In this document: positions 16,105 to 25,505 of the stretch, piece by piece | Numbering within the stretch: position 1 is the first letter of the stretch | How the letters are laid out: the number at the start of each line of letters is the position of its first letter | Assembly (NCBI GenBank): GCA_963757335.1 | Contig: CAVWRJ010000013.1 | Coordinates: 62,001 to 126,000 of the forward strand | Source of the DNA: DASQPA01 sp963757335 | GTDB lineage: Bacteria > Acidobacteriota > Thermoanaerobaculia > Multivoradales > UBA5704 | DNA length: 64,000 bases | Direction: 5' to 3' | Program-made: the position numbers and the translations under genes | Notes under the pieces: model-generated | The model's input: the letters and a program-made list of their open reading frames with translations, nothing else | Told to the model about the DNA's origin: nothing | Databases searched by the model: none

Positions 16105-19100
16105 TTAGGCCTTCTCGATCGAGAAGGCGAAGTCGAGGCCCTCGACCGGCGCCTCGGTCGAGAGAGCTGGCGCCGGGCTCCGCCGCGGCCAGCTCGGTCG
16201 CCAGGGTCTCGCCGGCGATCCAGGCGCGGTGGGTGGCGATCGCGGCGTCGAGATCGGGGGCGGCGCGGTAGAGGACCCGGATGCGGTCGGCGTAGTCTAA
16301 ATCCTTGTCTTTCCTCGCGGTCTGGATGCGATGGACGACCTCGCGGGCCCAGAGCTCCGCCACCAGCTCCGGGGTGAGCGCGGTCTCCAGGGCGACCAGC
16401 AGCTCGCGGTCCCCCTGGGTCGCCGCCCCGGGGCGTTCGACGAGGCGGATCTCGACGTCGTCCGCGGCCAGCTCGATCGGTCCCCCGGGGAGCTCGACCG
16501 TGATCCGGCCGCTCGCCTCGACCTCGGCCGCCAGGGCGTCGCCGTCGGCCCCTTCCAAAGCCTTCTTGACCTCCCCCATCCGCTTGCCGAGCTTCGGCCC
16601 GAGCTTCTTGTAGAGCGGCCGCACCTCGTGGTGGACGTACTGCGCCCGGTCGGCCGCCCAGCGGATCTCCTTGACGTTGAGCTCTTCTTCGAGGAGCCCG
16701 GCGTAGGGCATGACGAGGCCGGGGAGGGCCGGATCGGCGGTGACCAGGGTGACCGCGGCGAGCGGCTGCCGGGTCTTCAAACCGTGCTCGTTGCGCGCCG
16801 CATGGCCCAGCCGGACGATGCGCTGGAGGGCCGCCATGCTGGCGAGGAGGGCCGGCTCGTCGCGATGGTGGGTCGATTCCGTCGGGATTGGCCAGTCCGC
16901 GAGATGGACGCTCAACGGTGCGGACGCATCCTGGCTCCGCACGAGTTGGCGGTGGAGCACCTCGGCGACGAAGGGCGCGAAGGGGGCGAGGAGCCGGGAG
17001 AGGGTGGTGAGCACCTCGTAGAGGGTCTCGTAGGCGCTCGCCTTCCCTGCCGCGTCTCCGGCCGCCGTCGCGGTATCGGCAGAGGCCGGCGCCTCGCCGG
17101 CCCAGAAGCGGCCGCGGCTCCGGCGGATGTACCAGTTGGTCAGATCGTCCAGGAACTCTTCGATCGGACGCGCGGCGCCCACCACGTCGTAGCCGTCGAG
17201 CGCGGCGGTGATGCCGGCGGCCAGACGGTCGAGACGCAGCAGGATCCAGCGGTCGAGGGGCGGCCGGGTGGCGAAGGCCGGAGCCGGCCGGCCGATTTCG
17301 CCGGCGGCGGAGCCCGGATGCCAGCCATCCAGATTGGCGTAGATGGTGAAAAACGAGAGGGCGTTCCAGAGCGGCAGGAGGAAGCGCTGCGCCGCCTCGC
17401 GCACCAGGTTTTCCGAGAAGCGCGAGGGGACCTCCGGGTCGTTGACGCAGAAGTACCAGCGCAGAGCATCGGCGCCGGTCTTCTCGATCACCGCCATGGG
17501 CTCGACGACGTTGCCCAGCCGCTTCGACTGCTTGCGCCCCTTCTCGTCCAGAACATGGCCGAGGACGATGCAGTTGCGATAGGCGACCGAGTCGAAGAGG
17601 AGGACGCCTAAGACATGGAGGGTGTAGAACCAGCCCCGGGTCTGGTCGACCGCCTCGGCGATGAGGTCGGCCGGAAAGGCGTGGTGCGTCTGGGGATCGA
17701 AATCGGCGAGCGGCTCGCCCAGGTAGTGGTGCTGGGCGAAGGGCATCGAGCCCGAGTCGAACCAGGCGTCGATCACCTCCTGAACCCGCTTCATCAGGCC
17801 GCCGCACTCCGGGCAGGGCCAGGTGATCTCGTCGATCCCCGGCCGGTGGGGATCGAACTGCGCCGCGTCGTAAGGATCGGCGGGGAGCGGCCGGCCCGCG
17901 GCGGCGAACAGCTCTCGGTAGGAGCCGACGACCTTCTTGTCGCCGCAGCCGGAGCAGATCCAGATCGGGAGCGGGGTCCCCCAGTAGCGCTTCCGCGACA
18001 GGGCCCAATCGACGACGTTCTCCAGCCAGTTGCCGAACCGCCCCTCCCCGATGTGCTCGGGGTGCCAGTGGATCTCGCGGTTCTTCGCGACCAGCTCGCC
18101 CTTCTCGGCGGTCGTTTTGACGAACCAGCTCTCGGTCGCGTAGTAGAGGAGCGGCCGGTCGCAGCGCCAGCAGAAGGGGTAGTTGTGCTTGTAGCGGTCC
18201 GAGTGGAGCATGAGGCCGCGCGACTTTAACTCCTGGATGATCTTGGCGTCGGCGTCCTTGAACCAGAGGCCGGCGAAGGGGAGAGCGCCGGGGACCATCT
18301 TCCCCTCGGCGTCGACCGAGCGGATGAGCGGCAGCCCGTAGCGCCGGCCGGTCTGGTAGTCGTCCTCGCCGAACGGCGGCGCGGTGTGGACGAGCCCGGT
18401 GCCCTCGGTCCGGGTCACATAGTCGCCGAGCACCAGCCGCCCCGGCTCCTCGGGGAAGAAGTAGGTGTAGAGCCGGTCGTAGAGGAGCCCTTCGAGCGCA
18501 CTCCCCGAGATGCGAGCGAGCGCCGGCCACTCCTTGCGGTCCCGCAGGTCGACCTGCCGGCGCTTGCCGTCCTCCTCGACCGCCAAGGGCACCGGCGTCC
18601 CGAGGTCGGCACCCAGGAGCAGGTGCTCGCCCGGCCGGCCGGGGAAGTCGATCACCTCGTAGGTGAGATCGGGATGGACCGCGAGACCGACGTTCGCGAT
18701 CGTCGTCCAGGGGGTCGTCGTCCAGGCGACGAAGGAGAGGTCCGGCCCCACCTCCCAGCTCCCGCCGTCCCCCCCATCCCCACCATCGAGCGTCGCTACG
18801 CTCTGGCCGGCGCGGGCTTTGAACAGGGTCCAGATCGAGGGGTCGTCGGCCTCCTTGTAGTTCTGCGCCACCTCGTGCGAGGAGAGGGTCGTGCCGCAGC
18901 GGGCGCAGTAGGGCTGGATCTTGTAGCCCTCGACTAAAAGCTCGCGCTTCGAAAGCTGGGAGAGCGCCCACCAGACCGACTCGATGTACTCGTTCGAGTA
19001 GGTCCGGTAGGCGTGGTCCAAGTCGATCCAGTAGCCGATCCGCTCGGTCATCGCCCGCCACTGCGCCTCGTAGGTGTGGACGCTGTCGAGGCAGGCGCGG

Positions 19101-19456
19101 TTGAAGGCGGCGATCCCGTACTCCTCGATCTGCTGCTTGCCGGAAAAGCCGAGCCGCTTTTCGACCTCGATCTCGACCGCCAGGCCGTGGGTGTCCCAGC
19201 CGGCTTTCCGCGGCACCTTGAAGCCGCGCATGGTCTTGAAGCGCGGAAAGAGGTCTTTGATCACCCGGGTGACGACGTGCCCCACGTGGGGGACGTTGTT
19301 GGCCGTGGGGGGGCCCTCGTAGAAGACGAAGGTCCCGGCCGGGGCCGGGCGTTCGAGGCTCTCGGCGAAGATGCCCTCCTCCCGCCAGAAGGCGAGGACC
19401 TCCTGCTCTAGACGGGGGAACGGATAACCGCCGGGGACGTCGGGGAATCGGCTCAT
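16105..19456 (-). CDS. ileS: Isoleucyl-tRNA synthetase, frameshifted near the C-terminus
   Basis: A class-I synthetase of about 1116 residues. The length and zinc-like cysteine pairs (CARCG, CWRCD, CSGCG, CPECG) suggest the long eukaryote-like IleS2 type. The HIGH motif reads HVGH in PPTANNVPHVGHVVTR (about 48-63). The KMSKS loop reads KQSKR, an unusual Met-to-Gln change. The editing (CP1) domain lies between, and a long anticodon domain follows. The main frame runs on past 16170 into a meaningless tail over the next gene. The other frame from there ends EGLDFAFSIEKA with a TAA at 16105, so one base is probably wrong near 16170. The start is set at MSRFPDV (19456); a 6-residue longer start is also open. 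Confidence 0.93.
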
Positions 19457-19511
19457 AGATTTGGGGTTTCGCACGCGTCAGGAGCTTTCGGCCCCGGGCG
19501 GCGAGCGGGTC

Positions 19512-19520
19512 ATTGTAGCA
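19512..19520 (-). promoter_or_regulatory. Extended -10 (TGCTACAAT) for ileS
   Basis: On the minus strand TGC-TACAAT lies about 55 bp before the ileS ATG. No clear -35 is needed with this extended element. The predicted leader is about 50 nt. Confidence 0.55.
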
Positions 19521-19652
19521 GGGCGCTCTAGTGTAGTGCGGCCAACAGATGTGTCTTATCCCGGTGGCTTCGCGCCAGCACGGCGCGACCGGAGCGAGGG
19601 CATTGGCGGTCGTCTGGTTCCAGAGACTTTCTACACTCCTACGCGCATTTCT

Positions 19653-20009
19653 GAAGACTTTTCATGAGTTCCCGAGGACTTTCCACGAGTTCCCGAGGAC
19701 TTTCCACGAGTTCCTGAAGACTTTCCACGGGTTCCTGAGGACTTTCCACGAGTTCCTGAGGACTTTCCACGGGTTCCTGAAGACTTTCCACGGGTTCCCG
19801 AGGACTTTCCACGAGCTCCGGAAGCTTCAAAAACTTGTCCGGAAGCTTCCAGGAGCTGTCCGGGAGGTCTCAAACGGTGTCCGGGAGGTCTCGAACGGCA
19901 TCCAGCCATCCCACACGCCGTCTTGGGAGGTCTCAAACACCGTCCAGAGGACTTTCCGCGGCGTCCGGGAGCTTCCCGACCGCGTCCGGGAGGTTCCGAA
20001 CGGTGTCGG
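19653..20009. repeat. 21-bp-period tandem array, about 17 units
   Basis: Units start every 21 bp exactly (19653, 19674, 19695, 19716, 19737 and so on to about 19989). The first eight are near-identical (GAGGACTTTCCACGAGTTCC type). The later ones diverge to GGAGGTCTCAAACGGTGTCC type but keep the register. The array fills most of the 745-bp gap between ileS and the GWxTD gene. No supported gene lies here. Because 21 is a multiple of three, several frames stay open through it; the plus frame gives a seven-residue periodic peptide with hydrophobic residues spaced like a heptad. Confidence 0.9.
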
Positions 20010-20163
20010 GAGACGTTCCGGGGCTTTGCGGCAGCGGGAAGCCCAGAGGAAGATTGTACCCCAGCGAGGCGCCCCCCTCCTCACCACCCTCCCAAAGAAG
20101 GGAGAGGACCTAGGCAATCTACCTTGACAGTCCACTAGCCATCCTCTCTCGCGAGTGAGACAG

Positions 20164-20193
20164 TTGCCCCTCCCCCCGCCCCAGGCGTAGGAT
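20164..20193 (+). promoter_or_regulatory. Promoter of the GWxTD/VWA gene
   Basis: TTGCCC (20164-20169), 18 bp, TAGGAT (20188-20193). The ATG is at 20203, so the leader is only a few nucleotides. Confidence 0.55.
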
Positions 20194-20202
20194 CGCCAGA
20201 CG

Positions 20203-22851
20203 ATGTCGGTCCCCAGCCGCTGGCTGATGCTGTTCCTCCTCCTGGCCCTTGCGACCACCGGTGCGTTGCCGGCCGGGGCCGCTGCGAAGCCGGCGCCTGC
20301 TCCGGTAGCGACCGTCCCGGCGGACTCCTCGCCCCTCCCCGCCGATCTCTCGCCTCGGCACCGCGAATTTCTCGACCTGACCGCCCCGCTGATGAGCGTC
20401 AAGGAGCGCGCCGCGTTCCTCGCTCTCAAGCAGGACTACCAGCGGGACGCCTTCGTGCGCAAGTTCTGGCAGGTGCGCGACCCCTTCCCGCAGACGGTGG
20501 TCAACGAGTTCCAGGAGCGGTGGGAGGGGCGGGCGCGGGCGGCGAAAGAGAAGTTCGGCAACTTGACCGAGGACCGGGCGCGCATGATGCTGTGGAACGG
20601 CGAGCCCGCCCACGTCCTCAAGTCCCACTGCCCGGAGATGTTCCTGCCTTTAGAGGTCTGGAGCTTCGAGAAAAACGAGTTCGCGCGGACCGGCTACAGC
20701 CTGGTCTTCGTGGCCGCCGCCGGCAACACCTGGCGGCTCTGGTATCCGAGCCAGGGGGTGGCCTCGCTCCTCGCCTTCGAGGTGCGCGCCCGCTACCCCG
20801 ACGGGCCCCGGCCGGAGGTCATCGAGGAGTCCTGCGCGCAGGGCGCCGACATCCTGAGCGCGCTCGGCAGCGCCGTCGACTGGACCCGGGTAGAGAAGGC
20901 GGTCCAGCTCGCCCCCAAGCCGAACGAGGAGTGGCTCTCCACCTTCTCCGCCTACTCGACCGACGTCCCCCAGGGCGCCGCCGCCTTCCCGGCGGAGCTC
21001 GCCGTCACCTTCCCCGGCCGCTACGGCAGCCGCACGGTCGTCCAGGGGCTCCTCTCGGTCCCCAAGGACGAGATCAAGCTCGCGAAGACCGGCGACTTCG
21101 AGTCCTACGACTTCGTCGTCGACGGCGAGGTGATCTACAAGGAGGAGCTCTTCGAGCACTTCCGCTACCGCTTCACCCTCCCCGTCAAGGAGGCCGCGGC
21201 GCAGCTCCAGGGGGGGCGTATCCCCCTGGTCTTCCAGCGCTACCTGCGGCCGGGTCTCTACACCCTGATCGTCAAGATCGAGGATGTCGGCGGGAAGCGC
21301 TACTTCCGCGACGAGCGCGAGCTCGACGTGCCGGCCGGTCTCGCCCCCGTTCCACCGCCGCCCTCGGCTCCGGTCGCGAGCGCCCCCGGTATCTCGGGTG
21401 GAACGTCGGGTGGGGCGCCCGGTGGAGCGCCGGCCGGCTCGCCAGCCGGCGCCCCGGCAGCCGATTCGCTCCGCGAGGCCAACGCCTCCCTCCATGCCGG
21501 CGATCAGACGATCCGCCTCCTGCCGCCGCCGGAGGGGCTGGTGACCGGCAAGGCGCGGGTCGAGGCGGTGACGACCGGCGAGGTCGCCCGCGTCACCTTC
21601 CTCCTGAACGGCAAGGTCATCCTCTCGAAGTCCCGCCCCCCCTATAGCGTCGAGCTGGCCCTCGGCGACCAGCCGAAGATCCATTCGCTCAAGGTGGTGG
21701 CCCAGGGGCCGGGCGGCGAGGAGCTGGCCCAGGACGAGGTGTTTTTAAACGCCGGTCCCCACCGCTTCTCGCTCCGCCTCCTCGAGCCACAGCCGGGGAA
21801 GACCTACCAGCAGAGCCTGCGCGCCAACGCCGAGGTCAAGGTGCCGGAGGGGGAGACCCTCGATCGGGTCGAGTTCTACCTGAACGAGACCCGGGTCGCG
21901 ACCCTCTACCAGCCCCCCTTCGCCCAGCCGATCGTCCTGCCGCCGGGCGGCAAGGTCACCTATGTGCGCGCCGTCGCCTATCTGGCCGACGGCGGCAACT
22001 CGACCGAGGACACCGTGCTCGTCAACTCGCCGATCGCCGGGGAGAAGGTCCAGGTCGATTTAGTCGAGCTCTTCGCCTCGGCGGTCGACCGCCGCGGCCG
22101 GCCCGTCCAGGGGCTGGGGGCGGCCGACTTCAAAGTCCTGGAGGACGGCGCCGAGCAGCAGGTCAAGCGCTTCGAGCTGGTGAAGGACGTGCCGATCTAC
22201 GCCGGCATCCTCCTCGACACCTCGGGCTCCATGGACACCTCGCTGCCCGAGGCCATCGACGGGGCGCTCCGTTTCTTCAACAAGGTGATCACCCCCAAGG
22301 ACCGGGCGGTGGTGGTGACCTTCGCCGACAAGCCGAGCCTGGTGGTCAAGTTCACCAACAACCGCGAGGTCCTGGCCGGCGGGCTCGCCAACCTGACCGC
22401 CGACGGCAACACCGCGCTCTACGACAGCCTCATCTACACCCTCTATCTCTTCGGCGGCATCAAGGGGAAGCGGGCGGTCGTCCTGCTCTCCGACGGCAAG
22501 GACGACAAGAGCCACTACAAGTTCTCCGAGGCCCTGGAGTTCGCCCGCCGCACCGGGGTGTCGATCTACACGATCGGCCTCGGGCTGACCACCCAGGACG
22601 CCGACGTCCGCCTGAAGCTCCAGAAGCTGGCCGAGGAGACGGGGGGAAAGCACTTCTTCATCGAGAAGGCGAAAGAGCTCGACCCGATCTACGAGGAGAT
22701 CGAGAGCGACCTCCGGAGCCAGTACCTCCTCGCCTACGAATCCACCCAGGGAGCGGGGACGGGGCCCGGCAAGGACAAGTTCCGCACCATCGAGGTCAAG
22801 ATCGCGAAGCCCGGCCTCACCGCCAAGACCGTCCGCGGCTACTACCCCTAG
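20203..22851 (+). CDS. GWxTD domain plus VWFA-related domain secreted protein
   Basis: The product is 882 residues. A signal peptide (about 1-27) is followed by a GWxTD-type region (about 55-225), seen in FVRKFWQVRDPFPQTVVNEFQERW and the mRNA-like MMLWNGEPAHVLKS stretch. A Pro/Ala/Gly linker (about 385-420) leads to Ig-like beta segments. A C-terminal VWA domain (about 620-870) has the MIDAS motif DTSGSMD and the later LLSDGKDDKSHYK. This architecture is typical of acidobacterial 'VWFA-related' proteins. Such proteins are thought to act in the periplasm or at the surface as metal-dependent adhesion modules; the ligand is unknown. It overlaps nothing, and maf starts 8 bp after the stop. Confidence 0.88.
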   Translation: MSVPSRWLMLFLLLALATTGALPAGAAAKPAPAPVATVPADSSPLPADLSPRHREFLDLTAPLMSVKERAAFLALKQDYQRDAFVRKFWQVRDPFPQTVVNEFQERWEGRARAAKEKFGNLTEDRARMMLWNGEPAHVLKSHCPEMFLPLEVWSFEKNEFARTGYSLVFVAAAGNTWRLWYPSQGVASLLAFEVRARYPDGPRPEVIEESCAQGADILSALGSAVDWTRVEKAVQLAPKPNEEWLSTFSAYSTDVPQGAAAFPAELAVTFPGRYGSRTVVQGLLSVPKDEIKLAKTGDFESYDFVVDGEVIYKEELFEHFRYRFTLPVKEAAAQLQGGRIPLVFQRYLRPGLYTLIVKIEDVGGKRYFRDERELDVPAGLAPVPPPPSAPVASAPGISGGTSGGAPGGAPAGSPAGAPAADSLREANASLHAGDQTIRLLPPPEGLVTGKARVEAVTTGEVARVTFLLNGKVILSKSRPPYSVELALGDQPKIHSLKVVAQGPGGEELAQDEVFLNAGPHRFSLRLLEPQPGKTYQQSLRANAEVKVPEGETLDRVEFYLNETRVATLYQPPFAQPIVLPPGGKVTYVRAVAYLADGGNSTEDTVLVNSPIAGEKVQVDLVELFASAVDRRGRPVQGLGAADFKVLEDGAEQQVKRFELVKDVPIYAGILLDTSGSMDTSLPEAIDGALRFFNKVITPKDRAVVVTFADKPSLVVKFTNNREVLAGGLANLTADGNTALYDSLIYTLYLFGGIKGKRAVVLLSDGKDDKSHYKFSEALEFARRTGVSIYTIGLGLTTQDADVRLKLQKLAEETGGKHFFIEKAKELDPIYEEIESDLRSQYLLAYESTQGAGTGPGKDKFRTIEVKIAKPGLTAKTVRGYYP

Positions 22852-22858
22852 CCTCCGC

Positions 22859-23473
22859 TTGACCGCTCCCTCGGCTCTCCCCGCCCTCGTCCTCGCCTCC
22901 GCCTCGCCGCGGCGGCGCGAGCTGCTGTCCGGCCTGGGAGTCGCCTTCACGGTCCGCCCGGTCGATCTCGACGAGAGCCCGCGGCCGGGCGAGCTGCCGC
23001 CGGCCTACGTGCTGCGCCTGGCCCGGGAGAAGGCGGCCGCCCGGGTCGAGAACGGAGAGCTGGTGCTCGCCGCCGACACCATCGTCGTCGTCGACGGCCA
23101 GCTCCTGGGTAAGCCCCGGGACGAGGCCGACGCCCGGCGCATGCTGGGGACGATCGCCGGCCGCGAGCACACGGTGCTCACCGGGGTGGCCCTGCACGAG
23201 AAGGGGAAAGGGGACGGGGAGGACCGCCGGGCCGCGACGGTCGAGAGCTCGCGGGTACGGATGGCAGCGATGAGCGCGGCGGAGATCGCCTGGTACGCCG
23301 CGACCGGCGAGCCGCTCGACAAGGCCGGCTCCTACGCCGTGCAGGGGCTGGGGGCGCTCTTCGTGGAGGAGGTCTTCGGCAACTACACCAACGTGGTGGG
23401 GCTCCCCCTCCCCGCCACCCTCCGCCTGTTCGCCGCGCTGGGGTACGACCTGCGGGACTTCCGCGGCGTTTAG
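22859..23473 (+). CDS. maf: Maf-family nucleoside triphosphate pyrophosphatase
   Basis: Maf proteins hydrolyse non-canonical or canonical pyrimidine NTPs (dTTP/UTP or m7GTP classes). The start LVLASASPRRRELLSGLG is diagnostic, followed by AREKAAAR, VLAADTIVVVDGQLLGKPRD and the C-terminal YAVQGLGALFVEEVFGNYTNVVGLPL. The length of 204 residues is normal. TTG is the likely start, since it directly precedes the conserved N-terminus and sits 8 bp after the previous stop. Cotranscription with the GWxTD gene is likely. Confidence 0.92.
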   Translation: MTAPSALPALVLASASPRRRELLSGLGVAFTVRPVDLDESPRPGELPPAYVLRLAREKAAARVENGELVLAADTIVVVDGQLLGKPRDEADARRMLGTIAGREHTVLTGVALHEKGKGDGEDRRAATVESSRVRMAAMSAAEIAWYAATGEPLDKAGSYAVQGLGALFVEEVFGNYTNVVGLPLPATLRLFAALGYDLRDFRGV

Positions 23474-23484
23474 TCGGGGGAGTC

Positions 23485-23793
23485 CTAGCTGCCGAACTTG
23501 ATCGGGTCGCCCAACTCGTCCAAAGCGAAGTTGGTCATGATCTGGTGGCCGTTGAAGTCGAGCACCCGCATGTCCTGCTCTTTTTCCAGGTCCTTGGAGA
23601 CGTTCTCGTAGGAGTGCTCGTAGCGCGCCTGGACCGCCGCCAAGTCCACCTCGTAGGCGATGAACTTGTCGATCCCCTTGTAGCGCAGCTTGCTCACCAG
23701 GCGCTCGTCGGTCAGCTTGGGGTAGGTGGACAGCACCAGGATCGGGCCGCTCCCGGTGAAGATCAGGTACGCCCGCGTGGCAGACTTCGGCAT
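23485..23793 (-). CDS. Small conserved hypothetical protein
   Basis: A soluble 102-residue product beginning MPKSATRAYLIFTGSGPILVLSTYP. I do not recognise a family. It has one amphipathic region (AVQARYEHSYENVSKDLEKE) and a C-terminal HQIMTNFALDELGDPI. The open frame extends to 23865, but the ATG at 23793 has an AG-rich Shine-Dalgarno (GAGGAGAAAGAGGAGAG) and a matching promoter 45 bp upstream. It converges on maf with an 11-bp gap. Confidence 0.7.
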   Translation of the reverse strand: MPKSATRAYLIFTGSGPILVLSTYPKLTDERLVSKLRYKGIDKFIAYEVDLAAVQARYEHSYENVSKDLEKEQDMRVLDFNGHQIMTNFALDELGDPIKFGS

Positions 23794-23836
23794 CTCTCCT
23801 CTTTCTCCTCTCGGCCTCTTGAGGGACTCTCCAGTC

Positions 23837-23865
23837 AAACTATCTCCCCGCCCGGGGGCTGTCAA
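23837..23865 (-). promoter_or_regulatory. Promoter of the small hypothetical gene
   Basis: On the minus strand TTGACA (23865-23860), a 17-bp spacer and TAGTTT (23842-23837). The start codon is at 23793, leaving a leader of about 37 nt that contains the Shine-Dalgarno. Confidence 0.65.
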
Positions 23866-23910
23866 TGTGGGGCGGAGAAATCTCTATGGCTCTAGGCGGA
23901 CCCTCTGAGG

Positions 23911-23997
23911 GTGCCCAGCTCCGTTGTTCCGAGGACGGGCGACTGGCTGCGCGAAGCGCCCGAAGAAGCCCGCCCGCAGGAACAACGGAGCCCTGAG
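23911..23997. repeat. Dispersed hairpin element, copy (b)
   Basis: Perfect 12-bp arms CTCCGTTGTTCC (23919-23930) and GGAACAACGGAG (23979-23990) enclose the conserved core (GACTGGCTGCGCGAAGCGCC at its centre). It lies in the divergent gap between the small hypothetical gene and trmJ and ends next to the trmJ -10. Confidence 0.75.
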
Positions 23998-24011
23998 ATA
24001 GAGTCCGGCTC

Positions 24012-24758
24012 ATGAGTACAGAGTCGACAGCGGTGGTGCTCGTCCGGCCGCGCGAGGAGGGGAACGTGGGGTCGGCGGCGCGGGCCATGGCCAACATGGG
24101 GCTCGGCCGGATGATCCTGGTCGAGCCGGCGCCGGCCTTCGGCGACATCGCCAAGGCCTTCGCCGTGGGGGCCCGGCACGTCCTCGACGGCGCCTTACGG
24201 GTGGACTCGGTGGCCGCGGCCCTCGCCCCCTTCGCCCGGGTGATCGGGACGACCTCGGCCCGCGACCGGCGGCTCGGGGTGCCGCTCCTCTCCGCCCGCG
24301 AGCTCCCCGGCTTCCTCGCCCAGGACCCGCCGGGCACCCCCACCGCGCTCGTCTTCGGTCCCGAGGTGGGGGGGCTCAACAACGAGGAGCTGGCCCTGGC
24401 CTCGGCGGTGGTGATCGTCCCCTGCGCGCTCGTCCAGCCCACTTTGAACCTCGCCCAGGCGGTCCTCCTCCTCGCCTACGAGCTCCACCTGGCGGGCGGG
24501 GCGGCCCCCTCCCTCCCGGAGTTCCGGGAGGCGCCCGCCGCGGGGGGAGAGGTCGACGGGCTTTTCGCCCACCTCACCTCCGTCCTCGCCCGGGTGGGGT
24601 TCGCTCGCGACAGCAGCTTTCACGGGGTGGTCCGGGACCTGCGGGCGGTGGCGTCGCGGGCCGCCCTCTCGGCGCACGAGGTCGCCATTCTGCGCGGCAT
24701 CTGCCGGCGGGTCGAGCGGACTCTGGAACGGATGGCGCCGGAGCCGCCGGAGGAGTAG
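24012..24758 (+). CDS. trmJ: tRNA (Nm32) methyltransferase TrmJ, SPOUT/TrmH family
   Basis: Methylates the 2'-OH of nucleotide 32 in tRNAs. The SPOUT motifs are clear: VVLVRPREEGNVGSAARAMAN (motif 1 with Arg), LVFGPEVGGLNNEEL (motif 2) and IVPCALVQPTLNLAQAVLLLAYEL (motif 3 with the knot). The length of 248 residues is normal, and the C-terminal helical part follows. A TAGAGT -10 lies 7 nt before the ATG and no Shine-Dalgarno is seen. The 3' end converges on a sigma factor gene with a 6-bp gap. Confidence 0.9.
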   Translation: MSTESTAVVLVRPREEGNVGSAARAMANMGLGRMILVEPAPAFGDIAKAFAVGARHVLDGALRVDSVAAALAPFARVIGTTSARDRRLGVPLLSARELPGFLAQDPPGTPTALVFGPEVGGLNNEELALASAVVIVPCALVQPTLNLAQAVLLLAYELHLAGGAAPSLPEFREAPAAGGEVDGLFAHLTSVLARVGFARDSSFHGVVRDLRAVASRAALSAHEVAILRGICRRVERTLERMAPEPPEE

Positions 24759-24764
24759 GGGAGC

Positions 24765-25313
24765 CTACTCCTCGTCGGCCTGGCTGCCTGCGATGTCTTC
24801 CCGGGAGAAGCCGCGGGTCACCATCTGGTAGGTGAGGGCGGCCATGCAGCGGCGCGCCACCTTGCGGACGCTCGACGGGTGGTAGCCCATCTGGGCCGCC
24901 ACCTCGGCCGAGTCGTAGCCAAGGCCGTAGCGCAGGCGCAGCAGCGTACGGCAGCGCGGCGGCAGCTCGTCGATGAGGTTCTTCAAGTCCCACCGCAGCT
25001 CGGCCTTCTCCTGCGGCGCCGTCACCGGCTCCGAGAGGAGCTCCAGGATCGCCGCGTCGACCGAGCTGTAGAGATTGGTGCGGCGCTTGCGCCAGTAGAC
25101 GACGCAGCGGTTGCGCAGGGTGACCAGCAGCCAGGCCTCGGGGTCCTGGATCTCGTCCCACTTCTGGATGGTCGAGACGAGGGCCTCCTGCACCAGGTCT
25201 TCCGCGTCGTGAGCCGGGACACGGTAGCGACCGAGGATCTGCTTGAGGCGTGGACGTAGACGCCGCAGGAGCTGATCCAGGGACTCTCGGACGGGGCGGT
25301 CGGAGATAGCCAT
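24765..25313 (-). CDS. RNA polymerase sigma factor, sigma-70/ECF type
   Basis: The product is 182 residues with regions 2 and 4 only. Region 2 contains YRVPAHDAEDLVQEALVSTIQKWDEIQDPEAWLLVTLRNRCVVYWRKRR (about 30-80). Region 4 has ELPPRCRTLLRLRYGLGYDSAEVAAQMGYHPSSVRKVARRCMAAL (about 120-165), a helix-turn-helix. The ATG at 25313 has an AAGGA Shine-Dalgarno; a TTG five codons upstream is also open. No anti-sigma gene is adjacent. It probably directs a small regulon; the signal is unknown. Confidence 0.88.
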   Translation of the reverse strand: MAISDRPVRESLDQLLRRLRPRLKQILGRYRVPAHDAEDLVQEALVSTIQKWDEIQDPEAWLLVTLRNRCVVYWRKRRTNLYSSVDAAILELLSEPVTAPQEKAELRWDLKNLIDELPPRCRTLLRLRYGLGYDSAEVAAQMGYHPSSVRKVARRCMAALTYQMVTRGFSREDIAGSQADEE

Positions 25314-25491
25314 TTGATCCTTAATCAACTGCTTCCAGATACGTTTAACCCTGCTCGCCCGGCAATGATACTCCTACCGGGCAGGGCTTGCCAGCCATCT
25401 TTACCAATCTTGTCGTCAATTGCTTTTGCGGAACCGTTTACACAAGGGCAGGGTCCCCGGGCGTTGAAATCCGGGCGGGCGAGGGGAATGA

Positions 25492-25497
25492 TAGACT
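25492..25497 (+). promoter_or_regulatory. Extended -10 (TGATAGACT) of eda
   Basis: TG (25489-25490) plus TAGACT (25492-25497) is 8 nt before the eda ATG. No Shine-Dalgarno is present, so the mRNA is probably nearly leaderless. Confidence 0.55.
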
Positions 25498-25505
25498 CCG
25501 CCGCC

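Noticed and set aside
15825..19061. A 1078-codon open frame on the minus strand overlapping ileS
   Set aside because: Arg/Pro-rich shadow in another frame of ileS; all synthetase motifs are in the other frame.
19549..20127. A 192-codon plus-strand frame through the 21-bp array
   Set aside because: The frame stays open because the period is a multiple of three; there is no good start signal, and the composition (Phe/His/Thr/Arg) is unlike the real proteins here. Kept only as a hypothesis under findings.
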